A stretch of DNA of 64,000 bases from Deltaproteobacteria bacterium Ga0077539 (GTDB lineage Bacteria; Myxococcota_A; Polyangia; Polyangiales; Ga0077539), in contig LNEO01000113.1 in NCBI GenBank assembly GCA_001465015.1, forward strand, positions 1 to 64,000. Reading direction: 5' to 3'. Positions 37,101 to 45,408 of this stretch are shown piece by piece (position 1 is the stretch's first letter; every line of letters starts with the position of its first letter). The position numbers were made by a program, and so were the translations under genes. The notes under the pieces were generated by a model, which worked only from the letters and a program-made list of their open reading frames with translations, ran no database searches and was not told where the DNA came from.

Positions 37101-37938
37101 GGCGGTCTTCGATCACGCCATCGCGTACGTCCCCCCGATGCCCGGAATCCCTGACGGAATCTTCCTCGACGGAACCGCGCAGAACAGCGCGATGGACGAG
37201 CTTCCGTCCATGGATCAGGGCGCGATGGCGCTGATCGTGAGCCAGCGTGGCGAGGGCCGGCTCGTGCACCTTCCGTTCGTGCAGAGCGCGAACAACCGCG
37301 TCGAGCTTCGAACCGAGGTCGACGTCAACGCGTCCGGCGGCGCGCGGCTCAGGGCGTCGCACGAGCTTCGCGGGCCCGATGCGGGTTCGCTCCGCGCCGC
37401 GATGGAAGCAGAGGCCACGCGCACCGAGCGCATCGAGCGCTGGCTCGCCGGCGCGTACCCCGGCTCGCGCGTCTCCAACGTCCGCACCGGGCCGCTCAAC
37501 GACGTCGACCAACCGGCGCGCCTCGACTACGAGGCCGAAATTCCCTCGATCGGAACGAATCAGGGCAACGTCCTTCGCCTCTCGCCCACGCCCAGCCCCG
37601 AGCTGACGAGCGAGTACGCAGAGCGCTCGTCGCGGACCAGCGACGTCATGTTGCCTGGGCCTCTCAGCGTGCACGACCGAAGGACCATTCGTCTGCCGGC
37701 CGGCTCGACAGTGAGCGAGGTCCCGGGCGCCGCATCGGTGCGAACCGCGTGGGTGTCGCTCGAGTACACCGTGCAGCACTCCGGCACGACGCTGACAATC
37801 GACCGCACGCTCACCTACCATGTCGATCGCGTTCCCGTAGGCGAATATCAGGCGTTTCGAGACGCCTGCGCGCGAATCGACGAGGCGCTCGGCCGCCGGG
37901 TCACCGTGCGCTTGCCGGGCGCAGGGAGGGCACCATGA
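34174..37938 (+). CDS. Giant exported protein: TPRs, DUF3857 and transglutaminase-like domain
   Basis: The 1254-residue product (assuming the TTG at 34174, which gives MRRLPSVAFSVAALCVLAGE) has a signal peptide ending HAQ. It has a carbohydrate-binding-like stretch (VYVNGASVLVDDVA), long TPR helices (AELWRAQGEMQIRAGRRDDA), a DUF3857 strand-rich part (TVYPNGLSGTFRQTVFEV) and a transglutaminase core. The core has FGDCKDKASTIVTML with Cys938, His981 in VFDHAIAYV and Asp999 in IFLDGTAQ, so the Cys-His-Asp triad is complete. It should lie in the periplasm or envelope. Start codon is the weakest part: no good ribosome site is visible. Its stop overlaps the start of the paralogous gene (ATGA), giving a coupled pair. 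Confidence 0.85.
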   Translation: MRRLPSVAFSVAALCVLAGESHAQRAPQAPQAPLAPSAPTAATRRPTPESRVDERFREVLARPREPHAAVSMLRIWEQRDWVHPLRVADRMRSLSNTASLLPEHRSLARVFEARARRRLGQLREAEQTVRPLSFMTRWLVAGAIDNEGRGGFALETEPEAQRYRPIDMNVSFPGKERPARWRAMPELSVLGLNPIGSAVRPEQNVCALAHTTATVRGSAAIDAVLWFGAGGQSKVYVNGASVLVDDVARARPFPDRHGARVRLRPGANRILVKVCVATEPLAFFARFATPAGAPLDLAVDSDPAVGPALDRPTTPVAIPTPLGLIASWAPRVEGDRASAEDLEDYARWLSATGAEPASEDIASDLSRRGAERGPTVARWLLVAELARGRNNRLLAIQRAIDLDPTDPLPLLALAHERRTGVRPEEAMPILDRVLAANPSDVTARIERALLLDSTGLTLAARAELERAANVAPHSAALLELRASMADRARLNDEARALRLTLSDLRGDDPALHRDLANDARVRGDRAELQREALAAIALVPYDTGLYGAAAELLETAGESDRALDLLHRALDIAPDAAELWRAQGEMQIRAGRRDDARTSMRRALALRPQDRALRAHIEALEPPVPRPDEALAEAPATFLRRRSAPSSRPADYRMRSLHELTVRTVYPNGLSGTFRQTVFEVMTAEGAQQFRQIPVGFDQDTQRFELRAARVYHRDGSVDESTGLEEYTVSGGASRMYYDTREMVVSFPRLQIGDVVEVRWRVDDVAQRNAFADYFGDLEIFQSDTPRASVRYVLRAPSGRTFYFRPPALRGLERTERDEPNNTHVFEFAARDIAPVPPEENAPGVTERAAYLHVSTYRTWEDVARWYWGLIAEQLRPDDRVREIVQRATRGMTSPRDKVRAIYNWVIQNTRYVALEFGIHGFKPYRVADVCQRRFGDCKDKASTIVTMLREVGIDASIVLVRTRRNGEIDPSPASLAVFDHAIAYVPPMPGIPDGIFLDGTAQNSAMDELPSMDQGAMALIVSQRGEGRLVHLPFVQSANNRVELRTEVDVNASGGARLRASHELRGPDAGSLRAAMEAEATRTERIERWLAGAYPGSRVSNVRTGPLNDVDQPARLDYEAEIPSIGTNQGNVLRLSPTPSPELTSEYAERSSRTSDVMLPGPLSVHDRRTIRLPAGSTVSEVPGAASVRTAWVSLEYTVQHSGTTLTIDRTLTYHVDRVPVGEYQAFRDACARIDEALGRRVTVRLPGAGRAP

Positions 37939-40900
37939 GCACACGAATTCAACAAGCGCATCCAGCAACCATGTCTCGCCCTGCCACTGTGATCGCCGCT
38001 CGATGGCTCTGCGCCGCCCTGTCGATGGCCGCGATCTCCTGCGCCGGCGTCGCGCGCAACGCCGCGGGAAACGAGCGCACGCTCGCCGCGCTTCGCGCCG
38101 GAGCGACCCGCGGTGACGCGGCGCTCAGACGGAGCGCAGCGCTCGCCGAGCTCGTCGCGCCGGGAGGTGACCCTGCGCGCGCCGAGTCGACCATCAACGA
38201 GCTCGCGCGGGCGAGGGATGTTCGCGCTCTCTTCGTTCGGGCGTCGACCGACGCGCAGCAGGGACGCTTCGCCGAGGCCAGGGACGGCTTCGTCGCGGTG
38301 ATCGACCGGGCTCGCGAGCAGACGGGCGATCCGCTCGCGCCGGCGTTGGCCGAGCTTTCGGCGTCCAGGCTCGTGGCGCTCCGCGCAGATGCCGCCGGCT
38401 TTCGCGACGCCTACGCGCCGTTGATCGATCGAGTCGCCAACGACCCGGGCGCCCTCGGTTCGGCGGCGACCTACGAGGTGCTCGAGACCGCCGTGCGCTG
38501 GGCGCGCGAAAAGGGGGACCGGGCTGCCGCTGATCGCTGGACCCGCGCAGCGAACTGCGTGACGCGATGGCGCGTCGCAGGGGCCTTTGGCCCGCACCCG
38601 ATGGTGCGCTTCGACGAGCGGCTCGATCCCGAGTCCACCGCGCCGCTGTCTGGCGAGTACGACCTCGGACCCGGCCGCGGGCGACGACCCGTCTACGACG
38701 TGTACGCCCGAGGCTGCGCGAGCAACCTCGGCAGCGGACGCACGCAGGACGGCGTGTTCGTCGCGGCGACCGACCTCGTGCTCGATCGGCAGGGGACCGG
38801 CGTCTTGCGCGTCGAGTCGCCCAACCCCTTCGTCGTGATCGTCGATGGCGAGGAGGTCGGCCGCGTCGACCCGCGCCGCGACCCAGCCGGAACGATCGCC
38901 GCCATCCGCCTGCAGCTCGCGCCCGGTCGCCACACGCTGAGGGTGAAGCTCGCGTCGCGGTACTTCTCGCCGCTGCTCGTCGCGGCCTTCAGCGACGACG
39001 CAGGTCGTCCCCTCGGCGCGTTCGAAACCGCGAACGCCGGTGCCTTCGCGGCTCCGCCGACGGTGCTCGAGCCAGAGGTCGTCGCCTCACCCACCGAGCC
39101 GTTCGAGCGCTTCGCGCGGGCGCTGCTCTCGTTCAGCCGACGCGACGCCGTCGCGGCGCGCGAGCTCTTGCGTCCGTTGGCCGCGGACGACGCGCCAGCG
39201 ATGACGCAGCTCGCCTGGGCCGACGTCGTTTTGTCCGACCCGTTTACGCCCGCGCAGGTCGCGAGAGACCGCGCGCGCCGCGCCTTCGAGGCAGCGCGGA
39301 GGCGCGATCCGCGCGCGTTCTTTCCGATGCTCGCGCTCGCGCGCCTCGCCGCGGCCGATGATCGACAGGACGCCGCGCTCGAGCTCGCGCGCACCGCGAA
39401 CCAACGGTTTCCCAACAACCCCGAGATCGTCGCGGATCTCGCCGATCGACTGCTCGAGCGCAACTGGGAGGGCGAGTCGCGCGCGCTCGTCGAGGCGATC
39501 GCGCCCCGGCTCGGCCCCGACGTGTGCTGGCCCACGCGGCTCTTGTACTCCCTCGCGCAACGACGCGGCGACGGGCAGACGGAGCGCTCGCTCGCCGAGC
39601 GGCTCCGAGACTGCGACGCGCTCAGCGAATCCTCGGCGTTCACCGCGATGCGACAGCGCCGCTGGGGCGACGCCGGGCAGGAGTACACACGACTGCTGGA
39701 GGGCGACGCCGACGCGCGCGCGCTCCGTCGCGCGGTCGCGGACATCGCGCGACAATCAGGCTCGTGGGCGGACGCCGAGCGAGGGTACGCGGCGATCCTC
39801 CGAGAGCAGCCCGAGGACGCGTCGCTTCGCGTCGACCTCGCGGACCTGCGCCTCGCGCTCGGAGACGAGGTCTCCGCTCGATCGTTGCTCGCGCGGGAGT
39901 TCACGGCGTCGCCGTCGGAGATGAGCGAGCTGCTCCGCGCGCACGCGCTGCTCTCCAAGCGAGACGCGCTCGACGCATATCGCCTCGATGGCGCCGAGGT
40001 GCTCCGCGGGTACCGACCGCGCGCCAGGCGCTACGACGACGGGCAGGTGCTCGTGCTCGACTACACCGTGCGCCGTGTGTTCGAGGACGGATCTGCTCTT
40101 GAATTAACGCACAATATTTTGGACCTCCGCACGCAAGAGGCGGTCGACGACCACGCGACGTTCACGCCTCCCGAGGGGGCGACGCTCACGCTGCTGCGCA
40201 CGCACAAGGCCGACGGCCGAGTGCTCGAGCCAGAGGCGATCGCGAGGCTCGACGCGGTCGCCTACCCGGACGTGCATCCAGGGGACGCGATCGAGTACGA
40301 ATTCGTGAGGGTATTTCCAGCGAATGAAGTGACCGCTGGAGGGTTCCGAAGCGAGCGATTCTATTTTCAGGGCGACTCGATGCCCTATGACCGCACCGAG
40401 TTCGTGCTCGTCTTGCCGAGCGCCATGGAGCGCCGACTCGTGGTCTCGCCGCGAGGAGACATGCCCGTCGTCCAGCGGCGCGAGCACGGCGGCGCGCTCG
40501 TCGAGCTGCGCTGGGGCCTTCGCGAGAGCCTCCGTCGCGAGCCCGAGCAGATGAGCGTCAACACGCGTGAGTTTTCGCCCTCGGTCGACTGCGGCGTCGA
40601 GCGCACCTGGCCCCGCATGGTCGCCGCGATTCGAGAGCGCCTCGCCGAGGCATCTCCGCGAGATCCCGCAGCGGTGCGCCTCGTCGGGCAGCTGACAGCG
40701 TCCGCTTCACGACGGGCTGACAAGCTCGCGCGCATCTACCGCTGGGTGCTCGGCAACATCGATCAGGACGGCGGAGGGACGCCTTTCGCCAGCGCGCCGA
40801 CGATGCTCACCGCGCGCAGCGGTCATCGCGCGCGCGTGCTGCAGTACATGCTCGAGCTCGCGGACATCCCCGTGACGATGGCGCTCGCGCGCCCCGGGTT

Positions 40901-41744
40901 CGCAGACCAGACCGACAGCGAGCTCGCCGACGAGGACGTGTTTCAGTCGATCCTGCTCAAGGTCGAGACCGAAGACGGAACGCGCTGGGTCTCGGCCTCC
41001 GATCGTGACGCTCCGCTCGGCTATCTCCCGCCGGCGGTGTCGGGACAGCCTGCGCTCTTGCTCGACGCGAACGCGACGCGCGTGACGCTCCCCGTGACGC
41101 CCGAGGGCACGCACTCGCGCACCGCTGAGGTGCGCATGCAGCTCGAGGCCGACGGCGCCGCGACCGCCACCGTCGTCGAGACGCTGCGTGGCTCGTGGGG
41201 TGTCTCGTGGCGCGACTCGCTGCGGCGCATCGACGGCGCCAACCTCGAGCGCGAGTTCGAGGGCTACGTTGGCAGGCAGGTCGCAGCCGCGTCGCTCACG
41301 AGCTTGACCATCGATCATCGCGCGGACCTCGATCGAGATCTCACGATGCGCTACGCGTTTCGCGCGCCGGACGTCGCGTCCGTGGGCGAGGGCGGCGAGC
41401 TCGTGTTCGAGGGGGTCTTTCCTGCGGAGCTCGCGTCCACCTACGCCGCGCGTCAGCGGCGGACCGTGGCCATGTACCACCCCGAGACGGTCGACGCGAC
41501 GCTCGACCTGCGCGTCTCGCTGCCGTCTGGCGCTCGCGCAGAGCTCCCGGCGCCGCGCGAAGTCAGCGCGCCTGGCGTTCGCTGGAACATTCGCTACGAG
41601 CAGACCGCGGACGGCTTTCGAATGCTGCGTCGCGTGCTCGTGCCGGGAGGCCGCATCGCAGCGAGCGACTACGCCCAGTTCGCTGAGGCGATCCGCGGGC
41701 TCGATCGCGCAGAGCAGCAGCGCGTGACGATCCGCCTGCGCTGA
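37935..41744 (+). CDS. Giant lipoprotein with TPRs, DUF3857 and an inactive transglutaminase-like domain
   Basis: The 1269-residue product begins in the ATGA overlap, with GGAGG five bases upstream. Its N-terminus has a lipobox (AISC) after WLCAALSMA. TPR-like repeats (ALARLAAADDRQDAALELAR) lead into a DUF3857 part (YEFVRVFPANEVTAGGFRSE) and a transglutaminase-like fold (IYRWVLGNIDQDGGGTPFAS). The catalytic block is ARSGHRARVLQYML. By ungapped alignment with the upstream protein the Cys is Ser962, the His is Ser, and the Asp is Ser, so it cannot be an active thiol enzyme. It looks like a duplicated partner kept for binding or regulation. Confidence 0.88.
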   Translation: MSTRIQQAHPATMSRPATVIAARWLCAALSMAAISCAGVARNAAGNERTLAALRAGATRGDAALRRSAALAELVAPGGDPARAESTINELARARDVRALFVRASTDAQQGRFAEARDGFVAVIDRAREQTGDPLAPALAELSASRLVALRADAAGFRDAYAPLIDRVANDPGALGSAATYEVLETAVRWAREKGDRAAADRWTRAANCVTRWRVAGAFGPHPMVRFDERLDPESTAPLSGEYDLGPGRGRRPVYDVYARGCASNLGSGRTQDGVFVAATDLVLDRQGTGVLRVESPNPFVVIVDGEEVGRVDPRRDPAGTIAAIRLQLAPGRHTLRVKLASRYFSPLLVAAFSDDAGRPLGAFETANAGAFAAPPTVLEPEVVASPTEPFERFARALLSFSRRDAVAARELLRPLAADDAPAMTQLAWADVVLSDPFTPAQVARDRARRAFEAARRRDPRAFFPMLALARLAAADDRQDAALELARTANQRFPNNPEIVADLADRLLERNWEGESRALVEAIAPRLGPDVCWPTRLLYSLAQRRGDGQTERSLAERLRDCDALSESSAFTAMRQRRWGDAGQEYTRLLEGDADARALRRAVADIARQSGSWADAERGYAAILREQPEDASLRVDLADLRLALGDEVSARSLLAREFTASPSEMSELLRAHALLSKRDALDAYRLDGAEVLRGYRPRARRYDDGQVLVLDYTVRRVFEDGSALELTHNILDLRTQEAVDDHATFTPPEGATLTLLRTHKADGRVLEPEAIARLDAVAYPDVHPGDAIEYEFVRVFPANEVTAGGFRSERFYFQGDSMPYDRTEFVLVLPSAMERRLVVSPRGDMPVVQRREHGGALVELRWGLRESLRREPEQMSVNTREFSPSVDCGVERTWPRMVAAIRERLAEASPRDPAAVRLVGQLTASASRRADKLARIYRWVLGNIDQDGGGTPFASAPTMLTARSGHRARVLQYMLELADIPVTMALARPGFADQTDSELADEDVFQSILLKVETEDGTRWVSASDRDAPLGYLPPAVSGQPALLLDANATRVTLPVTPEGTHSRTAEVRMQLEADGAATATVVETLRGSWGVSWRDSLRRIDGANLEREFEGYVGRQVAAASLTSLTIDHRADLDRDLTMRYAFRAPDVASVGEGGELVFEGVFPAELASTYAARQRRTVAMYHPETVDATLDLRVSLPSGARAELPAPREVSAPGVRWNIRYEQTADGFRMLRRVLVPGGRIAASDYAQFAEAIRGLDRAEQQRVTIRLR

Positions 41745-41774
41745 CGCGCGTCGGCGCTCAGGGCGCGTTGCCGA

Positions 41775-41788
41775 TCAGCGCGCGCTGA
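41775..41788. terminator. Palindrome between convergent genes
   Basis: TCAGCGCGCGCTGA is a perfect 14-base palindrome in the 64-base gap between the converging giant gene and FHA gene. As a hairpin its stem is short, so termination is only a guess. Confidence 0.2.
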
Positions 41789-41808
41789 CAGGGGCGCGGG
41801 GCGGCGCG

Positions 41809-42543
41809 CTATCGATAGTTGAACTGGATCGCGTGGCCGCACACCAAGAACACATCGCCGTCGTCGATGCGCTTTTGCTGCAGCTTCGCGCCACGAAACT
41901 CGACGCCGTTGAGGCTCTGGTTGTCGAGCATCCACCACGCGCCGTTGTGCTTCATCACCTTGGCGTGTTGCCTCGACACGTTGGTGTCGCGGATCACGAC
42001 TTCGCAGACCTTCTGGCCGCGACCGATGAAGAACTCCTCTTTGTCCACGAGGTACTCTTGCCCCTCGAACGTCGCAAAGAGCTGCTTTTCGCGCGCCGGC
42101 ATGGGCGGCGGCATTCGCGGCGGCCCTCCGCCGGGCATCGGGGGCGGCGGCTTCGGCATGGGCGGCATGCCGCCTGGACCTTGCAGCGTGCTGCCGGCCA
42201 TCGGCGGAAGTGACGGGCGCGGCATCGGCGGCGGCGCGCCGCCACCGGGCATCGTTGGCAGCTTCGGGATCGCTGGCGCTCCGCCGGGCCGCGGCATCGG
42301 CGGCGGCATGCTCGGCGGACCAGCCATCGGGCGCGGCGCGGGCGCGGGCGCGGGCGGGGCTGTCGGCGCGGCGCGAGGCGCGAACACCGAGCGACCTTGC
42401 GCTTGCAGGTACGCGCGAATCGCCTCGTTTACGAGGTAGTCGACGCTCTGCTCGTTTTCCGCGGCGAGGCTCTCGAGCGACTCCCAGAGGGCGTCGCGAC
42501 AGTGAAAAGTGCGCGGGCTCTTGCGGTTGGGGTCATCCACCAT
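41809..42543 (-). CDS. RHH-like / proline-rich linker / FHA protein, copy 1
   Basis: The 244-residue protein starts with a helical segment CRDALWESLESLAAENEQSV then DYLVNEAIRAYLQAQ, resembling a ribbon-helix-helix (CopG/Arc-like) helix pair. A long Pro/Gly/Met linker of about 90 residues follows. The C-terminal 90 residues are an FHA domain: EEFFIGRGQKVCEV, RDTNVSRQHAKV and DNQSLNGVEFRG, with the Gly-Arg, Ser-x-x-His and Asn-Gly positions conserved for phosphothreonine binding. It has a paralogue immediately upstream. FHA proteins read Ser/Thr kinase output; the partner is unknown. AGAAGG nine bases before the ATG supports the start. It is the last gene of the leftward unit. Confidence 0.88.
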   Translation of the reverse strand: MVDDPNRKSPRTFHCRDALWESLESLAAENEQSVDYLVNEAIRAYLQAQGRSVFAPRAAPTAPPAPAPAPRPMAGPPSMPPPMPRPGGAPAIPKLPTMPGGGAPPPMPRPSLPPMAGSTLQGPGGMPPMPKPPPPMPGGGPPRMPPPMPAREKQLFATFEGQEYLVDKEEFFIGRGQKVCEVVIRDTNVSRQHAKVMKHNGAWWMLDNQSLNGVEFRGAKLQQKRIDDGDVFLVCGHAIQFNYR

Positions 42544-42565
42544 CGGAATCGACCTTCTGGCGCGG

Positions 42566-43423
42566 TCAGCGGTACACGAAAGTCACTTCGTAATCGCAGA
42601 TTTTGAAGACGTCGCCGTGGTCGATTCTCTTTCGATCGATTTTGGCGCCCATGAATTCAACACCGTTTGTGCTCTGCTGATCGACCATCCAGTACTGACC
42701 GTTGTGCAACACGACGACGGCGTGTCGGCGCGAAACGTTGGAGTCTCGGATGCACAGGTCGCTCGTCTTCTGACCGCGCCCGATGATGAACTCTTCTTTG
42801 GTCACCGGGTGATCGACGCCCTCGTAGATGGCGACGAGCTGCTGCTGCGCTGGCGCTGCGCGATACGCGGCCGCGGGCGGCGCCATGGGTGGCGGCGCCA
42901 TCGGTGGCGGCGCCATCGGTGGCGGCGCCATCGGCATCGGAGGAACCTTCGGCGTGTTGGGCATCGGCGCAGGAGCCGCAGCGGAGGCGCGAGGCGCGCT
43001 TGGCGGGGCGCCAGGACCGGATCGCAGCGGGGGAATCGCGGGCATTCCGGGACGCGACGTCGGGCCTGCGGGCGTTCCGACGGGCGGGCGCGCGTTGCCA
43101 GGGAGCGTCGGCATTTTGGGCGCTCCGCCAACGGACGACGGCATCGTCGGGATCGCTGGGGTGCGAGGCGGCGCTCCGCCGACGGACGTCGCTGGAACGG
43201 GCGGACGTGCGGTGGGAGCAGGCGTCGAAGGCGCCGGCGGCGCGGGTGGAACGCTGACGCGTCCGCCCTGCTGTTGCCGCGAGCGCGCGTACTGACGCAT
43301 CGCCTCGTTGATCAAGTAATCCACCGAGCATTCGAGCTCACCGCTCAACTGCTCGAACGTCTCCCAGAGATAGTCCCGGCACTGAAAGTGTCGGAGCGTC
43401 TTCTTGTTGGGATCGGTGGCCAT
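42566..43423 (-). CDS. RHH-like / proline-rich linker / FHA protein, copy 2
   Basis: The 285-residue protein repeats the plan of the neighbour downstream. The N-terminal part reads CRDYLWETFEQLSGELECSV then DYLINEAMRQYARS, followed by a Pro/Ala/Gly linker. The FHA domain has EEFIIGRGQKTSDL, RDSNVSRRHAVV and DQQSTNGVEFMG. The linker contains a MAPPPMAPP-type repeat. The gap to copy 1 is 22 bases, so both are one transcript. Conservation of the FHA ligand residues suggests it binds phosphothreonine. GGAAG five bases before the ATG supports the start. It lies downstream of the HEAT-like lipoprotein gene with a 72-base gap. Confidence 0.88.
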   Translation of the reverse strand: MATDPNKKTLRHFQCRDYLWETFEQLSGELECSVDYLINEAMRQYARSRQQQGGRVSVPPAPPAPSTPAPTARPPVPATSVGGAPPRTPAIPTMPSSVGGAPKMPTLPGNARPPVGTPAGPTSRPGMPAIPPLRSGPGAPPSAPRASAAAPAPMPNTPKVPPMPMAPPPMAPPPMAPPPMAPPAAAYRAAPAQQQLVAIYEGVDHPVTKEEFIIGRGQKTSDLCIRDSNVSRRHAVVVLHNGQYWMVDQQSTNGVEFMGAKIDRKRIDHGDVFKICDYEVTFVYR

Positions 43424-43495
43424 CGTTTCTTCCGTAGTTGTTCTAGCAAATCGTCGCGGGGAGAGCGGTGTCGATCAACGTCAACGAGCGACTCG

Positions 43496-45052
43496 CTACG
43501 GTGTGGGGCGCACCCTCGGCGCGGTGGCAGCCGCGGGTCCTGGGTTGAGCACTCGTCGCAGCGCTTCGCGCGCGCGGCGAGCGACCGGTCCGAGCGTCGT
43601 GAGCTGCTCGGCGCTCCAGCCGGGACCGGTGATCGCGGTCGTGTCGGCTTGCAGGGCCTCGATGCGAGCGGCGTCCGAGGCGTCGCCCTTGCTGCCGAGG
43701 AAGAGCAGCGCCATCGCGCGAATGTGCACGTTCGTGCTGGAAATCTGCTGGCGCATCACTTCGCGTGGTGGCGGCGCGAAGTCTCCGATGGCCACCGCGT
43801 AGCCGTTGATTTCACGGAACGTGTAGCCCTCGAACGCCGGCTGGCCGCGCGGCACGGCCCGCGTCGCCGCGAGGTGCTGAACGAACGTCGGAATGATCGG
43901 CGCTCCGCCGAGCTTCAAGATCGCCTCGCCGACCTTCCAGCGCAGCACGTACTCGCTGTTGGCCTCTCCGCCGTTGGTCGTGTCGAAGATCTGCCAGAGC
44001 TGCGGGAGGATCGTGCTGTTTTGCGTCTCGCCGATACGGTCGACCGCGAGGCCGCGCAGCTCGACGTCCGAGCCGATGGTCGTGCTGGTCGCGATCGCGA
44101 GCAACGGCGTCGCGTCTTCTCGCGACACGTGCCCTTGAATCGCAGACAGCGCGGCCTTTCGTCGCTCGATCGGCGGACCATTGGTGCCAGCGAGGCGAAT
44201 GAAGTACGCGGTCCCTGCCGGGCGATTCAGCGCGGCGAGGGCCTGGTGCATGATCGCGAGGAGGCCGTCACGAAGTCGTTCGGTCGCACGATCGATGCGA
44301 GGCCCGTCGATCGCGGTCCCCGCGGGAGCGCCTTGACGCAACAGTCGCTCCGCCGCCTGGCGCAGCCGCTGCTGCGACGCAGGCCCGCCGATTTCGTCAC
44401 ACACCGTGACCATGCGACGGACGGCGTTGTCCTTGACCGGATCGCTGCCGACCGTCTGGATCAACGTCGCGATGTTGTTCATCACGCGGACGGTGTCCTC
44501 GTTGCCGTTGATCCCCTGGACGATCATGTCGCCTGCCTGGGGACCCACTGCCTGAACAAGCTGCTCGGCTGTGTACGACCCGGCCAGCGCGCGCGAGTTG
44601 AGGTCGGCCATCACCCACTGAACGAGCTCGCTCGCCAGCTCTCGACGGTCGGCATCCGCGGCGTGCCTCAGCAGCACGTAGCCCGCGTCCTTCGCGCGAA
44701 TCATCGTCTCTGTCGGCGCTGGCGCCGACTGCTGTCCCTGACCGCGCATCTGCTGCTTGAGCGGCTCGAGCAAGTCGTGGATGATCGCCTCGCGGTCCTC
44801 CCGCGCCATGACGCCGAGCGCTTGGTTGAGCAGCTCGAGGCCGTTGGCGTTGGGGTGCTTCATCTCGATCAGAGCCTGCGCGGCGCGAACTCGCAGCGCG
44901 CGCGGGTACTTCTGACCGAGGAGGACCGCGGTAATCTTGCCCGGCCCGCGCACGGTGCGCTTCCAGTGGTTGATGTCCGCTTCCGAAACTCCGCATCCGG
45001 CGGCTGTCAGCAGGATCGCGGCAATTGCCGCGCGCATCGCGCTCGTTCGCAT
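43496..45052 (-). CDS. HEAT-repeat-like lipoprotein
   Basis: The 518-residue protein has a lipoprotein signal (MRTSAMRAAIAAILLTAAGC). The rest is helical with HEAT-like repeats: RALRVRAAQALIEMKHPN, ELRGLAVDRIGETQNST and KVGEAILKLGGAPIIPTFVQ. HEAT repeats serve as interaction scaffolds; the role here is unknown. GAGGG four bases before the ATG supports the start at 45052. It is divergent from ftsK; the 357-base gap between them is described separately. Confidence 0.78.
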   Translation of the reverse strand: MRTSAMRAAIAAILLTAAGCGVSEADINHWKRTVRGPGKITAVLLGQKYPRALRVRAAQALIEMKHPNANGLELLNQALGVMAREDREAIIHDLLEPLKQQMRGQGQQSAPAPTETMIRAKDAGYVLLRHAADADRRELASELVQWVMADLNSRALAGSYTAEQLVQAVGPQAGDMIVQGINGNEDTVRVMNNIATLIQTVGSDPVKDNAVRRMVTVCDEIGGPASQQRLRQAAERLLRQGAPAGTAIDGPRIDRATERLRDGLLAIMHQALAALNRPAGTAYFIRLAGTNGPPIERRKAALSAIQGHVSREDATPLLAIATSTTIGSDVELRGLAVDRIGETQNSTILPQLWQIFDTTNGGEANSEYVLRWKVGEAILKLGGAPIIPTFVQHLAATRAVPRGQPAFEGYTFREINGYAVAIGDFAPPPREVMRQQISSTNVHIRAMALLFLGSKGDASDAARIEALQADTTAITGPGWSAEQLTTLGPVARRAREALRRVLNPGPAAATAPRVRPTP

Positions 45053-45395
45053 CCGTCCCTCGGGCTGTCCGATTCAAATCGAGACCCGCGCCGCCGTGTA
45101 CCCCACAGGAGTCCCTCGCGGGTTCGTCGGAAACAGCGGGCTCTTTGCACTCTTCTATCGCGCGACCACGATGATAGAGGATGGCCCCTACGGGTCAACA
45201 CCATACGCGGCTATGCGAGAGATTGTCGGTGTCGCCCAGCGCGGCTGCGAAAAAAACGTCCATCCGTTCGCTCCGTAGACCACGCAACGCGCCCGAGCCA
45301 CCCCCGCCGAGAGGCGCTCGATCGAGCCAACGCGGGCGGCGGTCCATGGCCTGTCGGTTATTCGCGCCCTTCGGTGACCCTGTGGCATGGCCTCT
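45053..45395. other. Intergenic region between the HEAT lipoprotein and ftsK
   Basis: This 343-base gap lies between divergent genes and should hold their promoters, but I recognise no clear -35/-10 pair. A short A-rich patch (GCGAAAAAAACG) is the only departure from the GC-rich background. No small gene or RNA can be supported; frames open here lack family features. Confidence 0.4.
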
Positions 45396-45400
45396 GGGAG
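45396..45400 (+). promoter_or_regulatory. Ribosome binding site deciding the ftsK start
   Basis: GGGAG lies eight bases upstream of the ATG at 45409. Starts further upstream, such as 45181, extend into a stretch with no conserved sequence. Confidence 0.5.
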
Positions 45401-45408
45401 TCGAATCT

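Noticed and set aside
35683..37968. A 761-codon minus-strand frame opposite the first giant gene
   Set aside because: The plus-strand protein has an intact transglutaminase triad; the minus frame has no recognisable domain.
45181..45408. A longer FtsK beginning at 45181
   Set aside because: The extra 76 residues are basic and low in complexity, and a good ribosome site stands before 45409.
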